64,000 bases of DNA from NCBI RefSeq assembly GCF_014640635.1, contig NZ_BMHI01000003.1:372001-436000 (forward strand), in the 5' to 3' direction. Shown here piece by piece: positions 1-8,595 of the stretch. Both the position numbers and the translations under genes were made by a program. The notes beneath the pieces were generated by a model. It made no database searches, was not told where the DNA came from, and worked only from the letters and a program-made list of their open reading frames with translations. How positions within the stretch are numbered: the first letter of the stretch is position 1; each line of letters begins with the position of its first letter. The stretch is from Flexivirga endophytica (lineage in GTDB: Bacteria; Actinomycetota; Actinomycetes; Actinomycetales; Dermatophilaceae).

Positions 1-731
1 GACGACGCGTTGCCGGCCGTGATCAGCCCGTCCGGTTTGTTGACCGCACGCAGCTTGGCCAGTTTCTCGGCCGTCGTGTCCGGCCGCGGGCCCTCGTCCC
101 GGGTGACGTCACCGACCGCGATGATCTCGTCGTCGAACCGTCCGGCGTCGCGTGCCGCCACCGCGCGCTGATGGGACTGCAACGCGAACGCATCCATCTC
201 TTCGCGGGTCAGCTGCCACTGCTCGGCGACCCGCTCGGCGGTCTGTGGCATCGACAGGGTGGTGTCCTCGTCATACGCCGGGTTGGTGAAGCGCCAGCCG
301 ATCGAAGTGTCGAAGCTCGCGCCCGGCTTGGCCCAGGGACGCGACGGCTTGGCCTGCACCCACGGCGCACGTGTCATCGACTCGACCCCACTTGCGACGA
401 CAATGTCCGCATCGCCCGCGACGATCATCTGGCGGGCCGTCGTGATGGCTGTCAGGCCGGACGCGCAGAGCCGGTTGACGGTGAATCCCGGTACGCTCTG
501 CGGCAATCCGGCGAGCAGCACCGCCATACGAGCGACGTTGCGGTTATCCTCACCGGCCTGGTTCGCGGCGCCGAAGATCACCTCGTCGATGCGTTCGGGA
601 TCGATGCCCGACCGACGGACCACCTCGCCGAGGACAAGCGCCGCCAGGTCGTCGGGCCGGTGCGCAGCGAGTGCACCGCCATACCGGCCGATGGGGGTGC
701 GGATCGCGTCGAGGACGAAGGCCTCCGGCAT
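1..731 (-). CDS. paaJ: 3-oxoadipyl-CoA / 3-oxo-5,6-dehydrosuberyl-CoA thiolase, C-terminus cut by window edge
   Basis: Thiolase that would perform the last thiolytic steps of phenylacetate breakdown, releasing acetyl-CoA and succinyl-CoA. The reading frame opens at ATG 731 (MPEAFVLDAIRTPIGRYGG) and stays open to the window edge, so about 243 of the usual ~400 residues are visible. The nucleophilic cysteine of thiolases is residue 89 in VNRLCASG; the N-terminal DAIRTPIGRYGG and GAANQAGEDNRN signatures are typical of the PaaJ/PcaF type. The C-terminal His and Cys (GHP, CxGGG) lie outside the window. It follows paaE after 24 bp on the same strand and is probably the last or a late gene of the paaABCDE operon. 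A PcaF-type beta-ketoadipyl thiolase would look the same by motif; the operon context favours PaaJ. Confidence 0.88.
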   Translation of the reverse strand, partial: MPEAFVLDAIRTPIGRYGGALAAHRPDDLAALVLGEVVRRSGIDPERIDEVIFGAANQAGEDNRNVARMAVLLAGLPQSVPGFTVNRLCASGLTAITTARQMIVAGDADIVVASGVESMTRAPWVQAKPSRPWAKPGASFDTSIGWRFTNPAYDEDTTLSMPQTAERVAEQWQLTREEMDAFALQSHQRAVAARDAGRFDDEIIAVGDVTRDEGPRPDTTAEKLAKLRAVNKPDGLITAGNAS

Positions 732-755
732 GCTGTGCTCCTTTGAAGTTGTGGC

Positions 756-1844
756 TCAGGCGTCGTAGTCGACGGTCACGTCGCCGCTGATCGGGAAGCT
801 CTGGCAGGTGACGACGAAACCCTGCTCGACCTCGGCATCCTCCAGCGCGTAGTTGCGGACCATCTCGACCTCGCCGTGGGTGACCTTGGCGCGGCAGGTG
901 CCGCACACACCGCCCTTGCAGGCGAAGGGCATGTCGGGTCGCTTCTGCTGGGCCGAGTCCAACACGGTCACGGCCTTGGGGACCACGGTGGTGGTGCTGC
1001 GACCGTCGAGAACCACTGTCAACGAAGAAGTTTCGCCCTCGACAGTGGCTTCGGCATGACGCAACTGCGGAGGCGGCGCGTCGACGTAGAACAGCTCGTA
1101 GTGGACGCGGTCCTTCGCGACGCCCAGCTCCTGCAGGACGGAGCGCGTCTCGGTCAGCATGTCGATCGGGCCGCACAACCAGACGTGGTCGATCGACTCC
1201 AACGGCACCAGCTCCCGCAGGATGGTGCGCAGCCGGTCACCCTCCAACCGGCCGGAGAAGAGCTCGACGTCGCGCGGCTCACGCGACAGCACGTGAATCA
1301 GGTCGAAACACTCGGGATTGGCGTTCTTCAGGTCGGCGAGCTCTTCGGCGAACATCACCGTGTTCGTCGTGCGGTTGCCGTAGAGCATGGTCACCGTCGA
1401 CTCCGGATGTGTCACGACCGACGACGCGATCGACAGCATCGGCGTGATGCCGGAACCCACCGCGATGCACAGGTGCCGCGCGGGTTGGTCGGGTTCGGCG
1501 CGGAAGCTGCCGCTGGGCCGCTGCACCTCGATGGTGTCGCCCGCACGCACGTCGTGCACGAGCCAGCTGGAGAAGAGCCCGTCCGGGATCTCCCGGACGC
1601 CGATGCGCGGCAGGCTGCCGACGGGCGAGCTGATCGAGTACGTACGCCGGTGCTCGACACCGTCAACGACCCGGCGCAGCGTGAGCGCTTGCCCTGCGGC
1701 GAAAGCAAATTCGTCCCTCAACTCGTCGGGCACCGCGAAGGTCACGGCGACGGAGTCGTCGGTCAGCCGCTCCACAGCGTCCACCACGAGCTCGCGGAAC
1801 GGTGCCGTGCGGGAGTTGATGTTCGTCTCGGTCGCAAGGGACAT
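756..1844 (-). CDS. paaE: Phenylacetyl-CoA 1,2-epoxidase reductase subunit PaaE
   Basis: Electron-transfer subunit that passes electrons from NADPH via FAD and a [2Fe-2S] cluster to the di-iron oxygenase PaaA. The 362-residue protein has a ferredoxin-NADP reductase-like N-terminal two-thirds: RRTYSISSP is the flavin-binding RxYS motif and GSGITPML the nucleotide-binding motif. A plant-type ferredoxin domain follows, with cluster cysteines C309, C314, C317 (CKGGVCGTC) and C347. Length and domain order match PaaE. It starts 3 bp after paaD stops and precedes the thiolase, so it is translated as part of the paa operon. Confidence 0.95.
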   Translation of the reverse strand: MSLATETNINSRTAPFRELVVDAVERLTDDSVAVTFAVPDELRDEFAFAAGQALTLRRVVDGVEHRRTYSISSPVGSLPRIGVREIPDGLFSSWLVHDVRAGDTIEVQRPSGSFRAEPDQPARHLCIAVGSGITPMLSIASSVVTHPESTVTMLYGNRTTNTVMFAEELADLKNANPECFDLIHVLSREPRDVELFSGRLEGDRLRTILRELVPLESIDHVWLCGPIDMLTETRSVLQELGVAKDRVHYELFYVDAPPPQLRHAEATVEGETSSLTVVLDGRSTTTVVPKAVTVLDSAQQKRPDMPFACKGGVCGTCRAKVTHGEVEMVRNYALEDAEVEQGFVVTCQSFPISGDVTVDYDA

Positions 1845-1847
1845 CTT

Positions 1848-2360
1848 CTAGTGCTCCTTGATGTGGTCGAAGGGGTCGCCGCAGGCGCGGCAGCGGTAGA
1901 GCGCCTTGCAGGCGGTGCTGCCGAACTCGCTGGTCACCTCGGTGTCACCGGACCCACACTGCGGACACTGTATGGCGCGCCGGGTCGGCGTCAGACTCAG
2001 CATGACCGGCCCGCGTGGAGCCACCCCAGGAGGCGATATCCCGTTGTCCGCCAACGCCTTCCGGCCGTCGTCGGTGATCCAGTCGGTGGTCCACGGCGGG
2101 CTGAGCTGCACCCGAACCCGGACGGACTCGAAGCCGGCGCCGGTCAACCGGTGCACGAGGTCGTCGCGCATCGTCGCCATCGCCGGACAGCCCGAGTATG
2201 TCGGAGTGATCGCCACAACGATCGTGCCGTCGTCCTCCACCGCGACGTCCCGCAACACACCGAGGTCGGCGAGCGTCAGCATCGGCAGCTCGGGATCGGT
2301 GACCTCCGAGGCGATCGCCCGGGCGCGTTGCACCGCAGTGGTTTCCAGCGTTGTCATCAT
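1848..2360 (-). CDS. paaD: Phenylacetyl-CoA epoxidase maturation subunit PaaD
   Basis: 170-residue member of the PaaD/MIP18 (DUF59) family, required for assembly or activity of the phenylacetyl-CoA epoxidase and thought to act in metal-cluster insertion. The N-terminal part carries the DUF59-type DPELPMLTLADLGVLR and TPTYSGCPA segments. The C-terminus adds a zinc-ribbon-like module with C132, C135, C151, C157 and C160. It lies 4 bp downstream of paaC and 3 bp upstream of paaE. A second ATG directly follows the first (MMTT), so the true start may be one codon later. Confidence 0.93.
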   Translation of the reverse strand: MMTTLETTAVQRARAIASEVTDPELPMLTLADLGVLRDVAVEDDGTIVVAITPTYSGCPAMATMRDDLVHRLTGAGFESVRVRVQLSPPWTTDWITDDGRKALADNGISPPGVAPRGPVMLSLTPTRRAIQCPQCGSGDTEVTSEFGSTACKALYRCRACGDPFDHIKEH

Positions 2361-2364
2361 CGGC

Positions 2365-3291
2365 TCACCACCGGCCCATCGGATGCGCGCGGGCCACGAC
2401 CTGCATCTCCGCGAGCAGGCGGCTCAACGCCTCGGAGTGCATGCCGTGCCGACCGGTCCTGCCCCGGACGCCGGCCAAGCCCGGAGTCTCCGGTGCCGTT
2501 ATACCCGCGACGGCGAGAACCTGGTCGAGCACCACACCGATCTCGTCGGCCAGCGTGGCCGGGTCCACGCCGACCCGGCTCTCTGTCTCAGTGGACGCTG
2601 TCAGCTCCGGGATCAACGGCCACACCGTGCGCATCGCGTCTGTCAGCCGGCGATGCGACTCCCCGGTGCCCCGGGCGAGTGTCACGAACCAACGGCCGGC
2701 GAAATCCCGGTGGTAGGCAAGCTCTTTCACGCCCTTGGCAGCGATCGCCGCGACGACCGCGTCCTGGTGGTCGACCAGCCGCTGGAAGATCGCCAGCCGC
2801 CACGTCGACATCACCAGCAGCCGGGCGATCAGCTCGGCGAAGTCACCGTTCGGCTGCTCGGCGAGACGCACGTTGCGGAACGCACCGGCGTCGCGGAAGT
2901 AGGCGAGCCGATCCTCGTCCGGCACCGGCGAACCCTCCGGCAGGCTCGGCACCAGGGCCGGATCCGCGGCTGCCGCTCGCGCGAGCAACAACCTCGCCTG
3001 TCCCACGAGGTCGAGCGCGATATTGGCGATCGCGATGTCCTCCTCGAGGTCGGGCGCGCGGCTCGTCCACTCGGAGAGGCGCTGGGCGTAGACCAGTGCG
3101 TCATCGCCGAGCATCAAGCAGTACTGCGCCAATTCGCTCGCGTCGACGCCGTCCGGGATCGTCGTGTCGACCCCGGCCAGCGGATCCTCGAAATCGGTCC
3201 CGAACGCCCAATGCGCGTCGTTGCCGAGCAGGCCGGCATACGCGTTGTCGTGCTCGCCCTCAGTGTCCTGGGTGATGTGTGCGTCGCTCAT
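2365..3291 (-). CDS. paaC: Phenylacetyl-CoA epoxidase structural subunit PaaC
   Basis: 308-residue ferritin-like protein, the non-catalytic partner of PaaA in the (PaaAC)2 core of ring 1,2-phenylacetyl-CoA epoxidase. Recognised by YCLMLGDDALVYAQRLSEWTS, the EDIAIANIALDLVGQARLLL helix and FAELIARLLVMSTWRL, and by its place between paaB and paaD. It is slightly longer than E. coli PaaC because of an acidic N-terminal extension of about 45 residues (MSDAHITQDTEGEHDN...). It starts 8 bp after paaB ends. Confidence 0.94.
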   Translation of the reverse strand: MSDAHITQDTEGEHDNAYAGLLGNDAHWAFGTDFEDPLAGVDTTIPDGVDASELAQYCLMLGDDALVYAQRLSEWTSRAPDLEEDIAIANIALDLVGQARLLLARAAAADPALVPSLPEGSPVPDEDRLAYFRDAGAFRNVRLAEQPNGDFAELIARLLVMSTWRLAIFQRLVDHQDAVVAAIAAKGVKELAYHRDFAGRWFVTLARGTGESHRRLTDAMRTVWPLIPELTASTETESRVGVDPATLADEIGVVLDQVLAVAGITAPETPGLAGVRGRTGRHGMHSEALSRLLAEMQVVARAHPMGRW

Positions 3292-3299
3292 CGGTCGCC

Positions 3300-3617
3300 T
3301 TACATATGGGGGACGTTTGACGGGATGTCGTAGAACGTCGGGTGCCGGTAGACCTTGTCACCGCTCGGCGCGAAGAGCGGGTCCTTCTCCAGCGGACTCG
3401 ACGCCGTGATGTCCGCGGACTTCGCGACCCAGATCGAGACGCCTTCGTTCCGGCGGGTGTAGACGTCCCGCGCGTGCAGCAGCGCCATCTCGGCATCCGG
3501 CGCGTGCAGCGAACCCACGTGCACGTGGTTGAGGCCGCGCTTGCTGCGGATGAAGACCTCGTACAGCGGCCATTCCGGATCGGGTTGTGTTGTGGTCACT
3601 TTGATCTGTCCTCTCAC
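3300..3617 (-). CDS. paaB: Phenylacetyl-CoA epoxidase subunit PaaB
   Basis: Small bridging subunit of the PaaABCE epoxidase complex. [21 protein letters not shown] and the run [17 protein letters not shown] are diagnostic. The longest frame uses a GTG (3615-3617) that forms a GTGA overlap with the paaA stop. A second in-frame GTG at 3597-3599 ([13 protein letters not shown]) has AGAGG about 10 bases upstream and gives an N-terminus closer to known PaaB proteins, so the mature product may be about 99 residues. Part of the paaABCDE operon. Confidence 0.94.
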   Translation of the reverse strand: MRGQIKVTTTQPDPEWPLYEVFIRSKRGLNHVHVGSLHAPDAEMALLHARDVYTRRNEGVSIWVAKSADITASSPLEKDPLFAPSGDKVYRHPTFYDIPSNVPHM

Positions 3618-4621
3618 CTGGTTTCGACGCGCCCGTCGCTGCCTCGCAGGCTCGGCCGCGGGGCTTGCTCAACCCGCGCCTGCGACGCCTCCGCTTCGTT
3701 CCTCGCGGCGGCTGCAGACGCGGCCTCGCGGACCCAGGCGCCGTCGTCGTATGCCGCCTTGCGGTGCGCCACCCGCTGGGTGTTGCAGGGGCCGTTGCCC
3801 TTGACGACGTGCCAGAACTCTTCCCAGTCCGGCTCGCCGTAGTCGTAGGAGCCGCGCTCCTCGTTCCACTTCAATTCCGGATCGGGGAACGTCACGCCCA
3901 GTGCCTCGGCCTGCGGCATCGACATATCGACAAACCGTTGTCGCAGCTCGTCATTCGTATGGCGCTTGATGCCCCAAGCCATCGACTGGGCGGTGTTGGG
4001 CGAGTCGCCGTCCGGCGGGCCGAACATCATCAGCGCCGGCCACCAGAAGCGGTCGACCGACTCCTGCACCATCGCGCGCTGCTCGTCGGTGCCGCGCATC
4101 ATCGTCATCAGCAGCTCGTAGCCCTGCCGCTGGTGGAACGACTCCTCCTTGCAGATGCGGATCATCGCGCGCCCGTAGGGCCCGTACGACGTCCGGCACA
4201 GCGGCACCTGATTGCAGATCGCGGCGCCGTCGACCAGCCAGCCGATGGTGCCGACATCGGCATACGTCAGGGTCGGGTAGTTGAAGATCGAGGAGTACTT
4301 CTGCTTGCCGGAGATCAGCCGGCGGGTCAGCTCGTCGCGGGACACGCCGAGCGTCTCCGTCGCGGAGTAGAGGTAGAGCCCGTGGCCGGCCTCGTCCTGC
4401 ACCTTCGCCAACAGGACGGCCTTGCGTCGCAGCGACGGGGCGCGGGTGATCCAGTTGCCCTCCGGCTGCATGCCGATGATCTCCGAGTGTGCGTGCTGCG
4501 CCACCTGCCGGATCAATGTCTGCCGGTAGTGCTCCGGCATCCAGTCGCGCGGCTCGATGCGGTCGTTGGCGGCGATCGTCGCCTCGAAGGCCTCCTCCAG
4601 CGGAGCCTGGTCAACCTGCAC
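3614..4621 (-). CDS. paaA: Phenylacetyl-CoA 1,2-epoxidase catalytic subunit PaaA
   Basis: Catalytic di-iron oxygenase subunit that epoxidises the aromatic ring of phenylacetyl-CoA with O2, the committing step of aerobic phenylacetate degradation. The 335-residue ferritin-like fold shows the carboxylate/histidine iron-binding motifs DEAGH (in [13 protein letters not shown]) and EESFH (in [14 protein letters not shown]). [31 protein letters not shown] is family-specific. It is the first gene of the minus-strand operon; its promoter faces that of paaZ across a 90-bp gap holding a putative TetR-type operator. The C-terminal ~30 residues are Ala/Glu/Arg-rich and not conserved in the family. Confidence 0.96.
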   Translation of the reverse strand: MQVDQAPLEEAFEATIAANDRIEPRDWMPEHYRQTLIRQVAQHAHSEIIGMQPEGNWITRAPSLRRKAVLLAKVQDEAGHGLYLYSATETLGVSRDELTRRLISGKQKYSSIFNYPTLTYADVGTIGWLVDGAAICNQVPLCRTSYGPYGRAMIRICKEESFHQRQGYELLMTMMRGTDEQRAMVQESVDRFWWPALMMFGPPDGDSPNTAQSMAWGIKRHTNDELRQRFVDMSMPQAEALGVTFPDPELKWNEERGSYDYGEPDWEEFWHVVKGNGPCNTQRVAHRKAAYDDGAWVREAASAAAARNEAEASQARVEQAPRPSLRGSDGRVETR

Positions 4622-4643
4622 GGTTTACCTCCTGGGCTATTTA

Positions 4644-4660
4644 CAGACCGAGTGGTCAGT
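4644..4660. promoter_or_regulatory. Putative PaaR (TetR-family) operator between paaA and paaZ
   Basis: The sequence cagACCgagtGGTcagt is an imperfect inverted repeat in the middle of the short divergent intergenic region. Its ACCGnnnGGTCAGT core resembles operator half-sites reported for actinobacterial PaaR repressors, which respond to phenylacetyl-CoA. No paaR gene is visible in the window. The assignment rests on position and resemblance. Confidence 0.45.
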
Positions 4661-4711
4661 TATTAGTCTGGCATGCAACGGCCGCCGTTGGCAACGACAA
4701 GGGAGTCACCA

Positions 4712-6739
4712 GTGACAGACGCACGCATGCTCGAGAGCTACGCCGCCGGATCGTGGTTCCGCTCCGACGCCGAGGGTGACCCCTTGCTGGACGCAACGAC
4801 CGGCGAGACGGTCGCGCGCATCAGCAGCAGCGGCGTCGACCTCGCCGCAATGGTCCGGCACGCCAAGCAGGTCGGCGGCCCGGCCGTCCGCGAGCTGACC
4901 TTCCACCAGCGGGCGATGCTGCTCAAGGAGGTCGCACTGCTCCTGTCGAAGCCGGACATCAAGGCCGAGCTGTATGACGTGTCCTTCAAGACCGGTGCCA
5001 CCACAAAGGATTCGTGGGTCGACATCGACGGCGGCATCGGCACGGTCTTCAGCTACTCCAGCAGGGCGCGACGCGAACTGCCCAACTCCACGGTCGCACC
5101 TGACGGCCCGATGGAGCAGCTCAGCAAGGGCGGCAGCTTCGTCGGCCAGCACGTCTTCACCTCCCGACCCGGCGTCGCGGTCGAGATCAACGCCTTCAAC
5201 TTCCCGGTCTGGGGCATGCTCGAGAAGCTCGCACCCGCTTTTATCTCCGGCCTGCCGAGCATCGTCAAGCCCGCGAGCCAGACGGCATACCTGACCGAAC
5301 TCGCGGTCCGCCGCATCCTCGAGGCAGGCATCCTCCCCGAGGGCAGCCTCCAGTTGTTGGCGGGGAGCGCCGGCACGCTGCTCGACGAGCTCACCGTGCA
5401 GGACTCGGTGGCGTTCACCGGCTCCGCGCACACCGCCGGCATCCTGCGGCGGCACGAGTCCGTGTTGCACGGCGGCGTTTCCCTTGGTGTGGAAGCGGAT
5501 TCGCTCAACTGCTCCGTGCTCGGCACCGACGTGACCACCGAGGACCCCGAGTTCGACCTCTTCGTCAAGGGCGTCGTCGCCGAGATGACGGTCAAGGCCG
5601 GTCAGAAGTGCACCGCCATCCGCCGGGTGATCGTGCCGGGGCCGTTGGTCGATCCGGTCATCGAGGCGATCCGCGCGCGCCTGGACAAGGCGACCGTGGG
5701 CGACCCGCGCGACGAGTCCACCCGTGTCGGACCGCTCGCCTCGCTTGCGCAACGCGACGAGGTGCGCAAGGCGATCGAGGCACTGCGCTCCGCCGCCGAT
5801 GTCGTGTATGGCGATCCCGACGCATCCGTCGGTGACGATCGCGGCGCGTTCATCCAGCCGGTGCTGCTGCGAGCCCACGCCGACTCCACGCAGGTGCACG
5901 ACGTGGAGCCGTTCGGTCCGGTCGCGTCGGTCATCGGCTACGAATCCACTTCTGACGCAGTGCAATTGGCCGCTCGCGGCAAGGGCAGCCTGGTCGGTTC
6001 GGTCGTCACGCACGACGCTGACGTCGCGCGCGAGATCGTCCAGGGCATCGCACCGTGGCACGGCCGCATTCTGGTGCTCGACCGGGACGACGCGAAGGAG
6101 TCGACCGGCCACGGCTCGCCGCTGCCGGTGCTGGTGCATGGTGGTCCTGGTCGGGCCGGTGGCGGCGAGGAGCTCGGTGGTGTCCGAGGCATCCTGCACC
6201 ACATGCAGCGCACCGCCATACAAGGTTCGCCGGACATGCTGACCGCGATCACCGGGCGCTGGACGACCGGGTCCCAGCGCGACGTTGAAGACGTGCACCC
6301 GTTCCGAAAGTCGTTGGCGCAGCTGCAGATCGGCGACACCGTCGAGACCGGCAGCCGCACCATCACCCTGGACGACATCAACGAGTTCGCGGCGAAGACG
6401 GGTGACACCTTCTATGCGCACACCGACCCCGAGGCGGCCGCACAGAACCCGATCTTCGGCGGCATTGTCGCGCACGGTTATCTCATCGTGTCGCTGGCGG
6501 CGGGACTCTTCGTCGAGCCCAACCCCGGCCCGGTGCTGGCCAACTTCGGCGTCGACAACCTGCGGTTCCTGACGCCGGTCAAGGCCGGCGACTCGATCAG
6601 CGTGCAGCTCACCGCCAAGCAGATCACGCCGCGGCAGACCGCCGACTACGGAGAGGTCCGCTGGGACTGCCTGGTCACCAACCAGGACGGCGAGGCCGTT
6701 GCGACATACGACGTGTTGACGCTGGTCGCCAAGGAGTAG
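4712..6739 (+). CDS. paaZ: Bifunctional oxepin-CoA hydrolase / 3-oxo-5,6-dehydrosuberyl-CoA semialdehyde dehydrogenase PaaZ
   Basis: Opens the oxepin-CoA ring and oxidises the resulting aldehyde with NADP+, linking the epoxide/oxepin stage to the beta-oxidation-like steps of the paa pathway. Residues ~1-520 are an aldehyde dehydrogenase domain with the catalytic Cys in KAGQKCTAIRRV and the conserved Glu in LGVEADSLN. Residues ~530-675 are an R-specific hydratase (MaoC hotdog) domain with the catalytic Asp/His in FYAHTDPEAA...GGIVAHGYL. I chose GTG 4712 (VTDARMLESYAAG) because AAGGGAG lies 6 bases upstream; an ATG at 4673 would add 13 residues without a ribosome site. Transcribed away from paaABCDE. 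Confidence 0.96.
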   Translation: MTDARMLESYAAGSWFRSDAEGDPLLDATTGETVARISSSGVDLAAMVRHAKQVGGPAVRELTFHQRAMLLKEVALLLSKPDIKAELYDVSFKTGATTKDSWVDIDGGIGTVFSYSSRARRELPNSTVAPDGPMEQLSKGGSFVGQHVFTSRPGVAVEINAFNFPVWGMLEKLAPAFISGLPSIVKPASQTAYLTELAVRRILEAGILPEGSLQLLAGSAGTLLDELTVQDSVAFTGSAHTAGILRRHESVLHGGVSLGVEADSLNCSVLGTDVTTEDPEFDLFVKGVVAEMTVKAGQKCTAIRRVIVPGPLVDPVIEAIRARLDKATVGDPRDESTRVGPLASLAQRDEVRKAIEALRSAADVVYGDPDASVGDDRGAFIQPVLLRAHADSTQVHDVEPFGPVASVIGYESTSDAVQLAARGKGSLVGSVVTHDADVAREIVQGIAPWHGRILVLDRDDAKESTGHGSPLPVLVHGGPGRAGGGEELGGVRGILHHMQRTAIQGSPDMLTAITGRWTTGSQRDVEDVHPFRKSLAQLQIGDTVETGSRTITLDDINEFAAKTGDTFYAHTDPEAAAQNPIFGGIVAHGYLIVSLAAGLFVEPNPGPVLANFGVDNLRFLTPVKAGDSISVQLTAKQITPRQTADYGEVRWDCLVTNQDGEAVATYDVLTLVAKE

Positions 6740-6748
6740 GACCCGGCC

Positions 6749-7255
6749 TCAGCCGGTGAGGCGCACCGAGCCGCCGTCGTCGACGCCCAGCTCATCGAGA
6801 CCGACCTGCCAGATCTCGAGCTGCGTCGGCGACCAGGCGCAGTTCGTCTTCGGGTCACTCGTCACGACGAACGCCAGCCGGGCGTCGCCGCGATCCTCGA
6901 GGTGACTGACCTCCGTGCACTTGCCGTATGCCGCGACCACGACCACCGAATGCCGCAGGTCCACTCGGTCGAGGTCCTGACGCGCCTCGGTCGTCCGCAG
7001 GCTCGCCGGCAGGCCGCGCACGAAGCGGCTCCACTGCTGCTCGTCGGTGATCAACTGCGGCTCGAGATGGTGCCGACGGACCGCGCGCACGCCCGGCGCC
7101 TCAGCAGAGTCGCTCTCGGCCCACCGATGAACGAGTGAGCCGACCTGCGCGACGGGAAGGCGCGCACCGGGACCGTCGGTGTCCCACCGGCAACCGGCGA
7201 GCACGGCACCTAGCAACAGGAGCGCCACCGCGCTCCGCAGTCCCGACCGCATCAT
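6749..7255 (-). CDS. Putative secreted lipoprotein of unknown function
   Basis: 168-residue protein with a short basic N-terminus, a hydrophobic stretch and a lipobox (LLLLGAVLAGC), so it should be lipidated at the cysteine and anchored on the outer face of the membrane. The body contains two further cysteines (YGKCTEV and KTNCAWSP) that could form a disulfide. No family was recognised. It follows the fur-like gene by 21 bp on the same strand and may be cotranscribed, but no functional link is evident. The first two codons are both Met; either could be used. Confidence 0.7.
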   Translation of the reverse strand: MMRSGLRSAVALLLLGAVLAGCRWDTDGPGARLPVAQVGSLVHRWAESDSAEAPGVRAVRRHHLEPQLITDEQQWSRFVRGLPASLRTTEARQDLDRVDLRHSVVVVAAYGKCTEVSHLEDRGDARLAFVVTSDPKTNCAWSPTQLEIWQVGLDELGVDDGGSVRLTG

Positions 7256-7276
7256 GCGGTTGGGACGCGCGAAGGG

Positions 7277-7756
7277 TCAGCCTTCGTTCCGAGCCTCCGA
7301 CGCGGCCTTGTGGCACTCGGCGCAGGTGCCGAGCAGCGCGGCGTGCTGGGAGTCCAGCTCGAAGCCGAGGTCCTGACGCAGCCGGTCTCCGAGCGGTGCC
7401 AGCCAGTCGGTCGGCACGTCGAAGAACCTCTCGCACGTCGTGCACTGCAGATGTGCGTGGTTGTGGCGGGACGCCTCGGAGTGGCGTAGGTGATAGATCG
7501 TCGCGCTGCCCGGCACATGGGTGTGGGCGACGATGCCCAACTCGGTCAGCGACTGCAGCGACCGGTAGACCGTCGCCCGGTGCACACCGGGCTCGGCGAC
7601 GTCGACGCGCTCGGCGATGTCTTCGGCGCACAGGTGCTCGCGCGCGTCGTCCAGCACCTGCAACACCGCGCGACGTGCGGCGGTCACCCGCTCGCCCTTC
7701 TCACGCAGCAGGCCGAGCGCTTCGGCCACGGCCGGCGCCTCATCGGTATGACGCAT
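7277..7756 (-). CDS. Fur-family transcriptional regulator
   Basis: 159-residue metal-dependent repressor of the Fur/Zur/PerR superfamily. The N-terminal winged helix includes VTAARRAVLQVLDDA and VHRATVYRSLQSLTELGIV. The hinge HNHAHLQCTTCERFFDV provides His ligands and the first zinc CxxC; the C-terminal CAEC completes the structural zinc site. Whether it senses zinc, iron or peroxide cannot be told from sequence; no cognate transport or catalase gene lies next to it. AAGGAGG precedes the ATG at good spacing. The downstream gene is a small lipoprotein. Confidence 0.92.
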   Translation of the reverse strand: MRHTDEAPAVAEALGLLREKGERVTAARRAVLQVLDDAREHLCAEDIAERVDVAEPGVHRATVYRSLQSLTELGIVAHTHVPGSATIYHLRHSEASRHNHAHLQCTTCERFFDVPTDWLAPLGDRLRQDLGFELDSQHAALLGTCAECHKAASEARNEG

Positions 7757-7784
7757 GACACACCTCCTTCCGGCTGATTGTCCC

Positions 7785-8405
7785 TCAGCCTGGCTGTTCC
7801 TGAGGCGTCAGCGCCGTCTTCAGCTTCGACGCGATCGAGACCTCCCGTATGCCGAGCCCGGTCAGGTGCTCGGTGACGGCGTCCAGGAAGTCGAGCGTGC
7901 CGTCCTCCGTCAGCTCCACCTCGAGCTCGTGCCATCTCTGGTCCAGCGTCGGGTCGAGCAGGTTGTGCGTCGTGACGCGGTCGTCGCACATCGTCGCGAC
8001 CGGCCCCTCCGGCCCGTCGAGCCTGCGCTCCACCCGGATGGTGCGGGCCCGGCAGATCGGCCGGAGCGGCTCACCATCGGTCAGGTGCTGCACCTGCCTG
8101 GCGAACTCCTCCGGCGGCGCGTCGGCGGCCACCTCCAACGCAAGCCCGTGCTCCAGGCGCCCCTCCCCTTCGCCCGGCACCTTGAGATGCCAGCCGTCGT
8201 CACCGCCGCCGGTCCGCCGCCGCAGGGTCACCCCGGCGTTCGCCAGCCGTATGTCTCCGGTGTCGTAATAGAGCGCGTCGAGTTCGAACCGCTGTGGCTC
8301 CGCCGCGGCGTCGACGCCCGGCCAGCCCACCGGGTCGGGCGGCTCGTCGTCGGGGCCGAGCGCGAACTTGCGCTCCACTTCAAGATGCTGATCCGCCTGC
8401 GGCAT
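7785..8405 (-). CDS. CYTH domain protein (triphosphate tunnel metalloenzyme family)
   Basis: 206-residue CYTH protein. The family signature ExExK appears as HLEVERKF at residues 7-14, and alternating basic/acidic beta strands follow (TLRRRTGG, WHLKVPG, IRVERRL, HELEVELTEDG, SIASKLKTAL). Members hydrolyse inorganic or organic triphosphates, or act as adenylate cyclases, in an eight-stranded tunnel with divalent metal. No CHAD domain is fused. I prefer ATG 8405 (MPQADQHLEVERKF) over an upstream ATG at 8441 because it puts the CYTH motif at the normal distance from the N-terminus. Substrate unknown. Confidence 0.88.
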   Translation of the reverse strand: MPQADQHLEVERKFALGPDDEPPDPVGWPGVDAAAEPQRFELDALYYDTGDIRLANAGVTLRRRTGGGDDGWHLKVPGEGEGRLEHGLALEVAADAPPEEFARQVQHLTDGEPLRPICRARTIRVERRLDGPEGPVATMCDDRVTTHNLLDPTLDQRWHELEVELTEDGTLDFLDAVTEHLTGLGIREVSIASKLKTALTPQEQPG

Positions 8406-8535
8406 ACCCACACACTCCCGTCGTCTCGTGCCGCCATACAACTACGGGCAGCAGCCAGGCCACGTCATACCCCCGTCGCACCGCGGTCGTCACGGATCCG
8501 GGCGTTCGGCATACCGACCCCGCGTTTGCTTGCTG

Positions 8536-8572
8536 TACTGACGAGTAGCACAATGAAGTTACTGACGAGTAG
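8536..8572. promoter_or_regulatory. Doubled palindromic operator upstream of the acyl-CoA dehydrogenase gene
   Basis: Two identical copies of the 13-mer tactgacgagtag lie at 8536-8548 and 8560-8572, 24 bp apart. Each contains the palindrome TACT-gacg-AGTA. They sit 24-60 bp before the fadE start codon, where a repressor would block the promoter. Palindromes of this kind are typical for TetR-family regulators of fatty acid degradation in actinobacteria; the regulator itself is not in the window. Confidence 0.6.
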
Positions 8573-8595
8573 GCCCATCTGGAGGAGCCAGAGCC

